Source: an uncultured Bacilli bacterium (GTDB lineage Bacteria; Bacillota_I; Bacilli_A; RF39; UBA660). Taken from it: a stretch of 12,215 nt of DNA. Of this stretch, positions 1 through 6,206 are shown piece after piece. Each line of letters opens with the position of its first letter. The first letter of the stretch is position 1. A model generated the notes under the pieces. The model saw only the letters and a program-made list of their open reading frames with translations. It was not told the DNA's origin and searched no databases. Position numbers and translations under genes: made by a program. The stretch spans positions 1 through 12,215 of the forward strand of contig CATKYP010000011.1 in the NCBI GenBank assembly GCA_949840855.1. Direction: 5' to 3'.

Positions 1-94
1 ATTCATATTTATAGAAATTATTAAAATCAAATTTATCAGACATTACTATTACTTTTAATTCGTAATTATTTAGTATATTTACTGGTTTAGTCAT
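1..94 (-). CDS. Partial unknown phage early protein (N-terminus only)
   Basis: The reading frame opens with ATG at 94 and runs off the left edge, so only the first 31 residues are visible (begins MTKPVNILNN). A good ribosome binding site (AAGGAGA) lies about 9 bases before the ATG, and the gene overlaps the stop of the upstream gene by 8 bases, the same tight packing seen all along this operon. The visible part has no recognisable motif and no signal or membrane segment. It shows that the leftward operon continues beyond the window. Function unknown. Confidence 0.6.
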   Translation of the reverse strand, partial: MTKPVNILNNYELKVIVMSDKFDFNNFYKYE

Positions 95-341
95 TGTTGC
101 TATTCTCCTTTAATTTTTTTATTTTATTTTGTATTTCATCAACTTTTAGCATATGGTTTGGTGTAAATCTGTACTCAAGCCACATTTCTAACCCATCAAG
201 TATTTTTTTTGACTTATCAACATATACAACTTTGTTAAGTTGTTTTAGTTGTTGGTTTTCTTTTTCTAAATTGTCTATATACTCTAAGACATCATAATTA
301 GAGGTTTTTTCTTTAAATTCTTTAATATTATTTTCACTCAT
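87..341 (-). CDS. Small coiled-coil phage protein, unknown function
   Basis: This 84-residue, lysine- and glutamate-rich protein has a likely coiled coil around residues 18-50 (heptad-like run through DNLEKENQQLKQL) and a second charged helix near its C-terminus. No cysteines, signal peptide or membrane segment are present. The ATG abuts the TAG of the methyltransferase-like gene upstream with no gap, and a GAGG ribosome binding site sits inside the end of that gene, so translation is probably coupled. Such short coiled-coil proteins are common in phage early operons. I do not recognise a family, and no function can be assigned. Confidence 0.6.
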   Translation of the reverse strand: MSENNIKEFKEKTSNYDVLEYIDNLEKENQQLKQLNKVVYVDKSKKILDGLEMWLEYRFTPNHMLKVDEIQNKIKKLKENSNND

Positions 342-1043
342 CTAACTAACCTCGCTTTCTTCTAAGATAAATTCTCTTATAAACCTATTTGCATATTGTG
401 GATGTATCATACTTCTTTCTGTTGCATTATTTGCTCCACCATCTTTTACTAAGGCTGTGATTCTTTTTTTCTCAACTAATTCTAATGGTTCAAATATGAG
501 ATTGTTTTGTGGCTCACAATTGATAAACCAATATTGAGTAGGTTTTTCGTAGTAATCCCCTCTTTTTGTTCTGTCATTATCCAAAATTGTATAAGGAATG
601 GCCCAATATTTAACTAAATAATGTGTTGTACTGTAAGGATTTTCGATAATTAAAGCTATATTTTTTCTAATACATACTATTGCTAATTTAGTAACTAATT
701 CATATAGATTCGATAGTTCTTTATGTAGTTTCAAATCATATTCAAGTTTTTGCTCATTATTCCATTTTTTCAATGATTTCATCGTTCCCCTAAAACAAAG
801 TTGAATTTGATTTTCAAATCGAATACAAGGAAAGAAAGCTATTATCATATCATCTGTTGTTATAGTGTCAAAAACACTTTTTTCATTAACATAAGCTTTT
901 TCTATCTCATCAAACAAATCTATTACATAATCAGTTTCGTTAAAATCATTTTTTATGTCATAATCATAGGCTTTGTAACCTAGTTTTTTAAATTCATTTT
1001 TAAATGTTCCGCTTTGTTCAAAAAGGCAATGAAATCTTCTCAC
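342..1043 (-). CDS. DNA cytosine methyltransferase-like phage protein
   Basis: This 233-residue protein resembles a compact C5-cytosine methyltransferase fold found in phages. Candidate motifs appear in the right order: a SAM-loop-like FEQSGTFK at residues 8-15, an acidic strand YDYDIKND at 26-33, FFPC at 70-73 where C5 enzymes carry the catalytic PC, and IENPYS at 133-138 where they carry ENV. A C-terminal RSMIHPQYA at 210-218 is also typical of this phage group as I recall it. The protein is shorter than classical enzymes (usually over 300 residues) and the usual Gln after PC is replaced by Ile. It may therefore be a divergent enzyme or an inactive relative. Translation starts at GTG (1043) after AAAGAGG, and the GTG overlaps the TGA of the preceding gene as GTGA. 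A role in protecting phage DNA from host restriction is an inference. Confidence 0.6.
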   Translation of the reverse strand: MRRFHCLFEQSGTFKNEFKKLGYKAYDYDIKNDFNETDYVIDLFDEIEKAYVNEKSVFDTITTDDMIIAFFPCIRFENQIQLCFRGTMKSLKKWNNEQKLEYDLKLHKELSNLYELVTKLAIVCIRKNIALIIENPYSTTHYLVKYWAIPYTILDNDRTKRGDYYEKPTQYWFINCEPQNNLIFEPLELVEKKRITALVKDGGANNATERSMIHPQYANRFIREFILEESEVS

Positions 1044-1216
1044 TTCAATACCTCTTTATATCTCAAACAGCTTTTATCATTGTAAAATTCGTTTAACGGT
1101 AGATTGTAACATCTCTCTTGATTTTTCTTATCTACCCTAATAAATATCAATATTGTAAATAGTAATATAGTCATTGCAGCTATTATTACTATTATTATCT
1201 TTAATTCTTTACTCAT
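1040..1216 (-). CDS. 58-residue single-pass membrane protein
   Basis: This short gene fills what would otherwise be a gap. It begins MSKELKIIIV and has one strongly hydrophobic stretch at about residues 7-26, then a charged tail with two cysteines (C36, C50). The short lysine-containing start, hydrophobic helix and polar C-terminal tail fit a small bitopic membrane protein; orientation is not certain. Support for the gene is good: a GGGAGGA ribosome binding site lies before the ATG, the ATG overlaps the upstream TGA as ATGA, and its own TGA overlaps the GTG of the next gene as GTGA. No family is recognised. Small membrane proteins in phage early regions can act in host takeover or exclusion, but nothing here proves that. 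Confidence 0.7.
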   Translation of the reverse strand: MSKELKIIIVIIAAMTILLFTILIFIRVDKKNQERCYNLPLNEFYNDKSCLRYKEVLK

Positions 1217-1509
1217 AAATAATTCCTCCCATATCTTTTAATAAAGTCTTCTATTGTTTTGTTATAATATTCTAACCAAGCTTTCTCTGCTATTTTTTTT
1301 AAATACAAATCAAATGTTCTGTCAAAATGAACTCCCTTTTTGCTCATATTGTGCATTTCTGGCCTTAGAAAGATAATCAAGCCATCTTCAATACTTAATT
1401 GCCTATTTCTAGTTCCAAAAAATACCTCGTGACGATGTGAATATATTAATGTTCTCTTTGTACTGTAATTAGGATTTTTAGGCATTATACAGAATTCTTC
1501 TTTACTCAT
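1213..1509 (-). CDS. HNH-like nuclease, related to phage RecA-dependent nuclease Ref
   Basis: This 98-residue protein has the histidine pattern of a small phage HNH family that I recall as related to the P1 Ref nuclease: RHEVFFGTRNRQLS at residues 26-39, a PEMH at 50-53 and GVHFDR at 59-64, ending in the family-like GRNYL. Family members use an HNH metal site to cut DNA, in P1 Ref within RecA-coated substrates. Here the zinc cysteine pairs usually placed before the RHE motif are not evident; only C7 remains, so the structural zinc site may be lost. The gene overlaps both neighbours by 4 bases (ATGA). Its place near the RecT cassette fits a recombination or DNA-processing role. The family call rests on motif memory and not on a search. 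Confidence 0.6.
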   Translation of the reverse strand: MSKEEFCIMPKNPNYSTKRTLIYSHRHEVFFGTRNRQLSIEDGLIIFLRPEMHNMSKKGVHFDRTFDLYLKKIAEKAWLEYYNKTIEDFIKRYGRNYL

Positions 1510-1847
1510 CTCATACCACCTATAAAAGTATCCTTATAAATACTATCTTGTATTTGTTTTATAATATCGTCCTTGTATACTGCTACTTCTGTATCTTTAG
1601 GAAGATGAATTGTAATAGTTTCTCTTTTTAAATCAGGCATAGCTTGTTGAGTAATATCTTTACTCGCTTTATTTATTTGTGCTTGCAATACTCCTACCAA
1701 AGTAATTTTTCTTTTCTTTATTTCTTGGTAAACTTCTTCTGGTAATATCCAAGTTCCATATGTATATAAAGTACAGTTTCTTTTTGCTTTTATCCCCTTT
1801 TTTAGTTCTTCTAAATTTCTAAATGGGCGTTCTACTGTTCCTCTCAT
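1506..1847 (-). CDS. Unknown phage protein, 113 residues
   Basis: This soluble, basic protein starts MRGTVERPF. Residues 1-55 look mixed alpha/beta, and the second half contains a beta-like stretch (ETITIHLPK, about residues 76-84) followed by a helix ending near the C-terminus. There is no signal peptide, membrane segment or clear catalytic motif. AGAGGTG precedes the ATG and lies across the stop codon of the upstream gene, whose end is 10 bases away. The stop overlaps the ATG of the HNH-like gene (ATGA). I do not recognise the family. Confidence 0.6.
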   Translation of the reverse strand: MRGTVERPFRNLEELKKGIKAKRNCTLYTYGTWILPEEVYQEIKKRKITLVGVLQAQINKASKDITQQAMPDLKRETITIHLPKDTEVAVYKDDIIKQIQDSIYKDTFIGGMR

Positions 1848-1857
1848 TTATTCACCT

Positions 1858-2163
1858 CTATTCATTAATAAATCCATTTTTATATTCTTCTTTACCTTGA
1901 CGCCAAACGACTCTTGAAAATTCGTGCATAGTCATTAAAATTCTATATTTGTGATATGCCCATTTTTCAAACGACGTCTTTTTTTCATCTATTAAAGTGC
2001 AATACTTAGCACTATTTAACATAATTTCATTCCATCTATCAGACAGAAGTAAGCATTGTACTGCTAAATTGTATGCCACTTCTATATCTTCAGAATTTAA
2101 TCGTTTATATGTATCTAAGGTATCGTTATATTGTTTTATATCTTCTTGTAGTTGCTCTAACAT
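1858..2163 (-). CDS. Unknown helical phage protein, 101 residues
   Basis: The protein is predicted to be almost entirely helical, with no glycine-rich or metal-binding motif. Two aromatic, charged helices (around WNEIMLNSAKYC at residues 44-55 and FEKWAYHKYR at 65-74) suggest a small helical bundle. Its ATG overlaps the TAA of the upstream gene by one base (TAATG), which implies translational re-initiation. No homologue is recognised, and it should be treated as a conserved-looking phage early protein of unknown role. Confidence 0.6.
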   Translation of the reverse strand: MLEQLQEDIKQYNDTLDTYKRLNSEDIEVAYNLAVQCLLLSDRWNEIMLNSAKYCTLIDEKKTSFEKWAYHKYRILMTMHEFSRVVWRQGKEEYKNGFINE

Positions 2164-2576
2164 TATTCACTTGTCATCTTTCTGAAGTTTTGTATTATAT
2201 GTAATGATAATGTCATATAATCTTCTATTTGACCTTCTGTCGGATAATCTTCATCCCAACTTTGTATCGATTGTAAAGTATCACATCCGGAACAACTACC
2301 ATAATAATTACTTGTATAAATATAATCTTCTACTGATGGTTGATAGCAATCTATGTGTGTAATAAATATTTGAGTTCCTTGATAATCTCCATCATCGATA
2401 ACTAACAAGTTTTTAAAATCATAATTTTTATAATCAACATCTGTGTTAATTATAATTTCTATAATCTTTTTTACGATTAATGTATAAGTGTTATATTCCT
2501 CTTGTTTATGTTCTCTAAAATAATCTTCTAATTCATTTTTATGATTATTCCATTTTTCTATAAATTCTTTTATCAT
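2163..2576 (-). CDS. Phage protein with YYGSCSGCD motif, unknown function
   Basis: This acidic 137-residue protein has a helical N-terminus (residues 1-45) and a C-terminal half with a distinctive segment: ITHIDCYQPSVEDYIYT followed by YYGSCSGCDTLQ. I recall this segment from uncharacterised proteins in many Firmicute prophage early regions. The CSGC pair could bind metal, but only two or three cysteines are available, so this is speculative. The gene lies 5 bases downstream of the metallo-beta-lactamase-fold gene and overlaps the next gene by one base. It belongs to the recombination and replication operon by position; its role is unknown. Confidence 0.7.
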   Translation of the reverse strand: MIKEFIEKWNNHKNELEDYFREHKQEEYNTYTLIVKKIIEIIINTDVDYKNYDFKNLLVIDDGDYQGTQIFITHIDCYQPSVEDYIYTSNYYGSCSGCDTLQSIQSWDEDYPTEGQIEDYMTLSLHIIQNFRKMTSE

Positions 2577-2581
2577 AAATT

Positions 2582-3205
2582 TTAATCCCTTTCTTTATGC
2601 TCGTGCATAAATTGATACACACTATTTAATCCCATATTTTCAAGCAACCAGTTTGTTGCATATTCTTTTGATAAATGAGTTCTTTTAACTCTACTTTCGT
2701 AATAATCATTGTAAGCTCTTTGATGTAATTCTTCTTCATTTTCATAATTGCCTTCTATTAAATAAACATCATATTCTAAAGCCTTGATACCTTCCAATGT
2801 ATAAGTATCTGTTGCATAGATTAATTTCTCATTATTCATAAATACTCTTAGTCCCATATTTTCTACATCGTGATATAACTTAATAGGACTTATTTTAAAC
2901 ATTTCATAATCGTATAATTGCTTAGGCTCTATCACATCAATATTCTGCTTTCTAACACCTATTTTTACTAAATCATTTACTAGATAGCTCCCTACTGCAA
3001 ATCGCAATGTTGGTCTGTTCTTTGCTAACAATCTAACTGTTCTTTTATTAAAATGGTCCTGATGTATATGTGAGATGAAAACTAATTTTAAATTTTTGAT
3101 ATAAGGAATTAGCTTTTTATAGCTAATTCCACAGTCAATTGCAATGATGTCATTTACTATTGTGCAATTTCCGTCAGATCCACTATTAATTATTGAGTAA
3201 CGCAT
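2582..3205 (-). CDS. Metallo-beta-lactamase-fold hydrolase, putative phage recombination nuclease
   Basis: This 207-residue protein carries the metallo-beta-lactamase metal site: HIHQDH gives H46, H48, D50 and H51, H112 lies in LYHDVENMG, and D133 in YATDT. H177 in the THLS segment is a likely final ligand. The N-terminal SGSDGNC at residues 8-14 is typical of YycJ-like members, which include DNA exonucleases. The gene overlaps the RecT gene by 20 bases. In several phage annealing systems RecT is paired with an exonuclease, and no RecE-, YqaJ- or lambda-exo-type gene is visible here, so this enzyme is the best candidate for that partner. The fold and metal residues are seen; the nuclease role is inferred. 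A weak ribosome binding site (AGGT) precedes the ATG. Confidence 0.85.
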   Translation of the reverse strand: MRYSIINSGSDGNCTIVNDIIAIDCGISYKKLIPYIKNLKLVFISHIHQDHFNKRTVRLLAKNRPTLRFAVGSYLVNDLVKIGVRKQNIDVIEPKQLYDYEMFKISPIKLYHDVENMGLRVFMNNEKLIYATDTYTLEGIKALEYDVYLIEGNYENEEELHQRAYNDYYESRVKRTHLSKEYATNWLLENMGLNSVYQFMHEHKERD

Positions 3206-4070
3206 TCATATCTACCTGTTTAGCCTCTGTTTTTTCAATAGTTTGTGTTTCTGTAACATCCTCTTGTTCTATAATTTCAGCATTGTAAATAGTATTATCA
3301 TTTTCTATATATCCTTGTGAGTCAATAGTATTTACTGATACCTCATCACTATTTACTGCACCAAATTGTACTGAATTTAATTTATTTCCGAATAACGTTA
3401 GTAGGTTCTTTGCAAGTTCCTTTACTGTTTTTGTATTGACCATTTTTAAACTTTGAGAATTCCAAGGACTAAATTCAGACTTCCCACTCGGAGAAGTATT
3501 TTTAATTTTATCTAGGTCATTTTTTGTTAAAAATACAGTTGATTCAAAACCATTTGCAAATTTAATATAAGCATAACTTCCTATTACATTTTCATAATCT
3601 TGATACCTTTCACCCACAAATTCGTGACTTAAATCTCCTGTTACAGGATTAAATGAATATTTATCATTTGTTGTAATAACATTACTATTGAATTTAACTA
3701 TTTCTCCAGGCTTAATCATATCTAGTATTTTAAAATACCCCTCTTTTTTTCGACAAATTGTAGGCTTTCCTTTAAAAGGTACTATGTCATAGTCAATACC
3801 TGCTTCTAAACCTAACATTGCCTCTTTTAATACGCCATAAAGCATTTGTAACTTTCCATTGTTATCAAGCTTCATTAAATCTTGCCTATTAGAAATATAA
3901 AATCCTGCACTTGTTTTAATTCTATCTATTGTAGTACTTTTTGGAAGTAATGCTATATTTTGCATTAATACTTTTTCTACACCTAGTTCAACACCCGCCT
4001 TATTTGTGATTTCTACTAAATTATTATTTTGTTGCTGTGTTAATTGTTGTTTATTATTTGCATTGTTCAT
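3186..4070 (-). CDS. recT: RecT-family single-strand annealing recombinase
   Basis: This 294-residue protein matches the RecT/RedB-type annealing family, which coats single-stranded DNA and pairs complementary strands during phage recombination. The core signatures are LGLEAG at residues 86-91, GSYAY followed by IKFANG at 164-174, SPW at 201-203 and MVNTKTVKELAKNLL at 210-224. The N-terminal 20 residues are Asn/Gln-rich, and the C-terminal 60 residues are acidic and probably disordered, a pattern often linked to contact with host SSB or a partner nuclease. GAGGAGGG precedes the ATG. The gene overlaps the DUF1351-like gene upstream by 17 bases and the MBL-fold gene downstream by 20, so the three form a tight recombination cassette. 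Confidence 0.93.
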   Translation of the reverse strand: MNNANNKQQLTQQQNNNLVEITNKAGVELGVEKVLMQNIALLPKSTTIDRIKTSAGFYISNRQDLMKLDNNGKLQMLYGVLKEAMLGLEAGIDYDIVPFKGKPTICRKKEGYFKILDMIKPGEIVKFNSNVITTNDKYSFNPVTGDLSHEFVGERYQDYENVIGSYAYIKFANGFESTVFLTKNDLDKIKNTSPSGKSEFSPWNSQSLKMVNTKTVKELAKNLLTLFGNKLNSVQFGAVNSDEVSVNTIDSQGYIENDNTIYNAEIIEQEDVTETQTIEKTEAKQVDMNALLNN

Positions 4071-4944
4071 AATCGATACCCTCCTCTACCATAAAATTAA
4101 CTAATTTTTTCATTTTGCTTAGTAAACAAGTAGTTTTAAATGTTGCTGTCACCAATTCATCAGCTTGTCCATTTTGCGGTCCATTTTCTTGTCCAACATT
4201 GCTATCCACAATTTTTGGAGCTTTTAGCACTTCATCAATCTTGTTTAACATAGCTTCATCATTTAGTTTTTGCTCTTCTTTTGTTTCTTTTTCTTCTTTT
4301 ATCTTATCTAATTCTTTATGTCTATCTGTAACTTCTGTAATAGCTTTAGTTACATCTAAATGTTTTTTGTAATCGACTAATATCTCATCATAGTATTTTT
4401 GCATTTTTATTAGTTTAATGTCATCTACTCGTTTATCGATGTATTCTGTAATTGTATCTTTTGTTTTCTTAGTTAAAGCTCCTTTTTCTGTAGCCAATCC
4501 TAAAGTTATCTTTAAATTTAAGTTGTCAAAAGTTACAAAATCAATATTCTTGCTTAAAGCATATTCACAAAAATAACTTTCACATTGTTCTTTAATATTT
4601 TCTTTCTGCTTATCTTCTATAAATACTATTTTCTTATCTAAAATTTCTAAAGCATTGATGATTTTATCTTTGATATTATTATTAAATTTTTCTTCTATAC
4701 AATTGTATGGCTTTAAAATTATATTTTTTATTTCTTTTCTTTTATTTTCTAAGACTGTTAAGGTATTATTCACTAAAGCTCTTTTTTCTTTTACATCTTG
4801 CTTATTTTTTTCGGTACATTCTATATCGTCTATTCCTTTTAACTGATTATCCAAATATATACCGATTTTTTCTAAATCTTCATAAACTTTTGGCAACTGT
4901 TCTACTTTTAAAATTTCGTTTATATTTAATTCTTTGCTATTCAT
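4054..4944 (-). CDS. DUF1351-family phage protein beside RecT
   Basis: This 296-residue, highly charged, mainly helical protein fits the DUF1351 group, which as I recall is found almost only in phage early regions next to RecT. Characteristic is a long helical N-terminal half with the LENKRKEIKN segment at residues 65-74 followed by KPYNCIEEKF at 78-87, then a coiled coil around residues 200-230 (EEKETKEEQKL) and a flexible Gln/Asn/Gly linker at about 252-262. The biochemical role of the family is not established; a recombination accessory function is inferred from its constant neighbour. It begins after AAGGAGAG, overlaps the pentapeptide gene by 8 bases and overlaps RecT by 17. Confidence 0.75.
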   Translation of the reverse strand: MNSKELNINEILKVEQLPKVYEDLEKIGIYLDNQLKGIDDIECTEKNKQDVKEKRALVNNTLTVLENKRKEIKNIILKPYNCIEEKFNNNIKDKIINALEILDKKIVFIEDKQKENIKEQCESYFCEYALSKNIDFVTFDNLNLKITLGLATEKGALTKKTKDTITEYIDKRVDDIKLIKMQKYYDEILVDYKKHLDVTKAITEVTDRHKELDKIKEEKETKEEQKLNDEAMLNKIDEVLKAPKIVDSNVGQENGPQNGQADELVTATFKTTCLLSKMKKLVNFMVEEGIDYEQCK

Positions 4945-5533
4945 CTTTCTTACTCTCCTTTACTACTTTAATAGAATATCCTAAAGCTTCTTCTATCTCT
5001 TTAACGGTCATTTCTTTCGCTTCTTTTTCAGACTCTACTATTTCATATTCGTCGATTATTAATCCGTTTTCCCAGTAAACCAAGCTAGCTGGTGATAATA
5101 TGTGCTTATTAATATAATGACTTTTAATTCTTAAATTACTATTGCCCTCTATGTTTTTGATGGCATCTTTTATATTAGGTTCATCATCGTCCCACATCAA
5201 TAAGTATGCACCTTCCAAGTTTGCGCCTCTCAAGTATGCACCTTCCAAGTTTGCACCTATCAAGTTTGCACCTATCAAGTATGCACCTTCCAAGTTTGCA
5301 CCTATCAAGTATGCACCTTCCAAGTTTGTACCTCTCAAGTATGCACCTTCCAAGTATGCACCTCTCAAGTTTGCACCTCTCAAGTTTGCACCTTCCAAGT
5401 TTGCACCTCTCAAGTATGCACCTTTCCTAATTGCTTCTTCTAATGTATCTTTTATTGTGTTATTTTCTTTTTCGTATTCAAATAATACACTTCCTGTAAT
5501 TCTGTTTTTAATTTCAATTTTTATTTTACTCAT
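4937..5533 (-). CDS. Pentapeptide-repeat protein with extra C-terminal domain
   Basis: The 198-residue protein has three parts. Residues 1-37 form a short N-terminal region. Residues 38-112 are 15 uninterrupted pentapeptides of the form G-A-(Y/N)-L-(R/E/I), with one Thr for Ala. Residues 113-198 are a separate domain ending in a helical segment (MTVKEIEEALGY at 174-185) that I recall from other phage proteins. Pentapeptide repeats fold as a right-handed quadrilateral beta helix, with Ala and Leu pointing inward. Some members (Qnr, MfpA) mimic DNA and bind gyrase, but those are longer and have loop insertions that are not visible here. AAGGAG precedes the ATG, which abuts the TAG of the upstream gene. 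The role in the phage is unknown; protein scaffolding or DNA mimicry are the options. Confidence 0.8.
   Translation of the reverse strand: MSKIKIEIKNRITGSVLFEYEKENNTIKDTLEEAIRKGAYLRGANLEGANLRGANLRGAYLEGAYLRGTNLEGAYLIGANLEGAYLIGANLIGANLEGAYLRGANLEGAYLLMWDDDEPNIKDAIKNIEGNSNLRIKSHYINKHILSPASLVYWENGLIIDEYEIVESEKEAKEMTVKEIEEALGYSIKVVKESKKDE
5198..5422 (-). repeat. 15 tandem 15-bp coding units of the pentapeptide tract
   Basis: The pentapeptide region is also a near-perfect DNA tandem repeat of 15-bp units, read on plus as variants of CAAGTATGCACCTTC. Variation is almost limited to two codons per unit: TAC-type (Tyr) versus AAC-type (Asn), and the last codon (Arg, Glu or Ile). The high base identity between units suggests recent expansion, or continuing change of unit number by slippage. 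Confidence 0.9.
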
Positions 5534-5785
5534 CTATTTATTCTCCTTTTTTTCATTGTGTTTAAATTCTGAATTTCTTATCTTCTTTCTTAAGTCTGCT
5601 ATTTCTATTTCGTGACATCTAATTATCTCTGCTTTTTGTTTTATGTTTTCTTTTTGAAGTGCTACAACCTCATCTTGATATTTTTCTATTTTTTCTTTTG
5701 CTCTAACTATCTCTTCTAAAGTTGAAATATATTCCAATTGCTCTGTATTCTTCTTCTGTCTATATTTTTCTATAAAATTAAACAC
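5534..5785 (-). CDS. Coiled-coil phage protein, unknown function
   Basis: This 83-residue protein is nearly all coiled coil: charged heptads run from about residue 14 to 70 (for example LEEIVRAKEKIEKYQDEV). It has a short aromatic N-terminus and a basic C-terminal tail. Translation starts at GTG (5785), supported by AAGGAGAG about 9 bases upstream; the GTG overlaps the TAA of the preceding gene by 8 bases. The gene immediately upstream also encodes a short coiled coil, so the two could interact, but this is only a possibility. No family is recognised. Confidence 0.6.
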   Translation of the reverse strand: MFNFIEKYRQKKNTEQLEYISTLEEIVRAKEKIEKYQDEVVALQKENIKQKAEIIRCHEIEIADLRKKIRNSEFKHNEKKENK

Positions 5786-5999
5786 TAGCTAACTCTCCTT
5801 TTAAATCGTTTAATTGCATTCTTATTTCTTCTTTTACTTTGTTATCTTCTGTATCTTCTAATATCTCTTTAACATAAGTTACAAAGTAGTCATATATTTT
5901 TAGTTTTATTTCTGACTCTTCTATTTTTTCTTCTAAACTTTGTATACGTTCTTGTTCTGGTGTTAAATATATTTCTCCATTTTCATCATCTACGTACAT
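5778..5999 (-). CDS. Small acidic helical phage protein, unknown function
   Basis: This 73-residue acidic protein starts MYVDDENGEIYLT and then forms a helix pair with coiled-coil character at residues 15-40 and 47-70. GGAG lies about 10 bases before the ATG, inside the 3' end of the frameshifted zinc-ribbon gene. It has no cysteines and no membrane segment. The family is not recognised; its place in the operon makes it a phage early protein. Confidence 0.6.
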   Translation of the reverse strand: MYVDDENGEIYLTPEQERIQSLEEKIEESEIKLKIYDYFVTYVKEILEDTEDNKVKEEIRMQLNDLKGELASV

Positions 6000-6206
6000 C
6001 TTCTTAACTCCTTTCTTAATTTATCTTCAAATTCTGCCTTCTTATTTCTGTATATGGCTTGTCCGCAATGGTCACATATTACTTTGTTCTCATAATATTT
6101 AAAAATCATTTTTTCTGCCACAACGACTGCATTTAAACTTTACTTTTTTAAAATATTCATCTTGTCTATCTAGCATTCTTTCAAACTCTGTCACTGCTCT
6201 TAACAT
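5990..6206 (-). pseudogene. Zinc-ribbon phage protein split by a +1 frameshift at an A6 run
   Basis: ATG at 6206 opens a frame of 35 residues ending KFKCSRCGRKNDF at a TAA (6099-6101). Skipping one base in the run of six A residues (6109-6114) restores a frame that continues MIFKYYENKVICDHCGQAIY and ends at TAG 5990-5992. The joined product of about 71 residues has two CxxC pairs (CSRC and CDHC), a complete zinc ribbon with a charged C-terminal helix, a form familiar among phage early proteins. Neither half alone has both pairs. Options are a true frameshift mutation, a homopolymer sequencing error, transcriptional slippage on the A run, or re-initiation at the ATG at 6109. The gene overlaps the upstream gene by 7 bases. 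Confidence 0.65.

Noticed and set aside
4115..5078. Plus-strand open frames rich in Phe, Leu and Ser opposite the DUF1351-like gene.
   Set aside because: They mirror the Lys/Glu-rich codons of the real gene on the other strand, and lack ribosome binding sites and recognisable domains.
5198..5422. Regular short repeats considered as a CRISPR array or iterons.
   Set aside because: Units are 15 bp with no spacers and stay exactly in frame with a pentapeptide-repeat protein.
5142..5615. Long plus-strand open frames opposite the pentapeptide gene (also 5206-5430).
   Set aside because: They are by-products of the 15-bp coding repeat, have no ribosome binding site and run against the direction of all neighbours.
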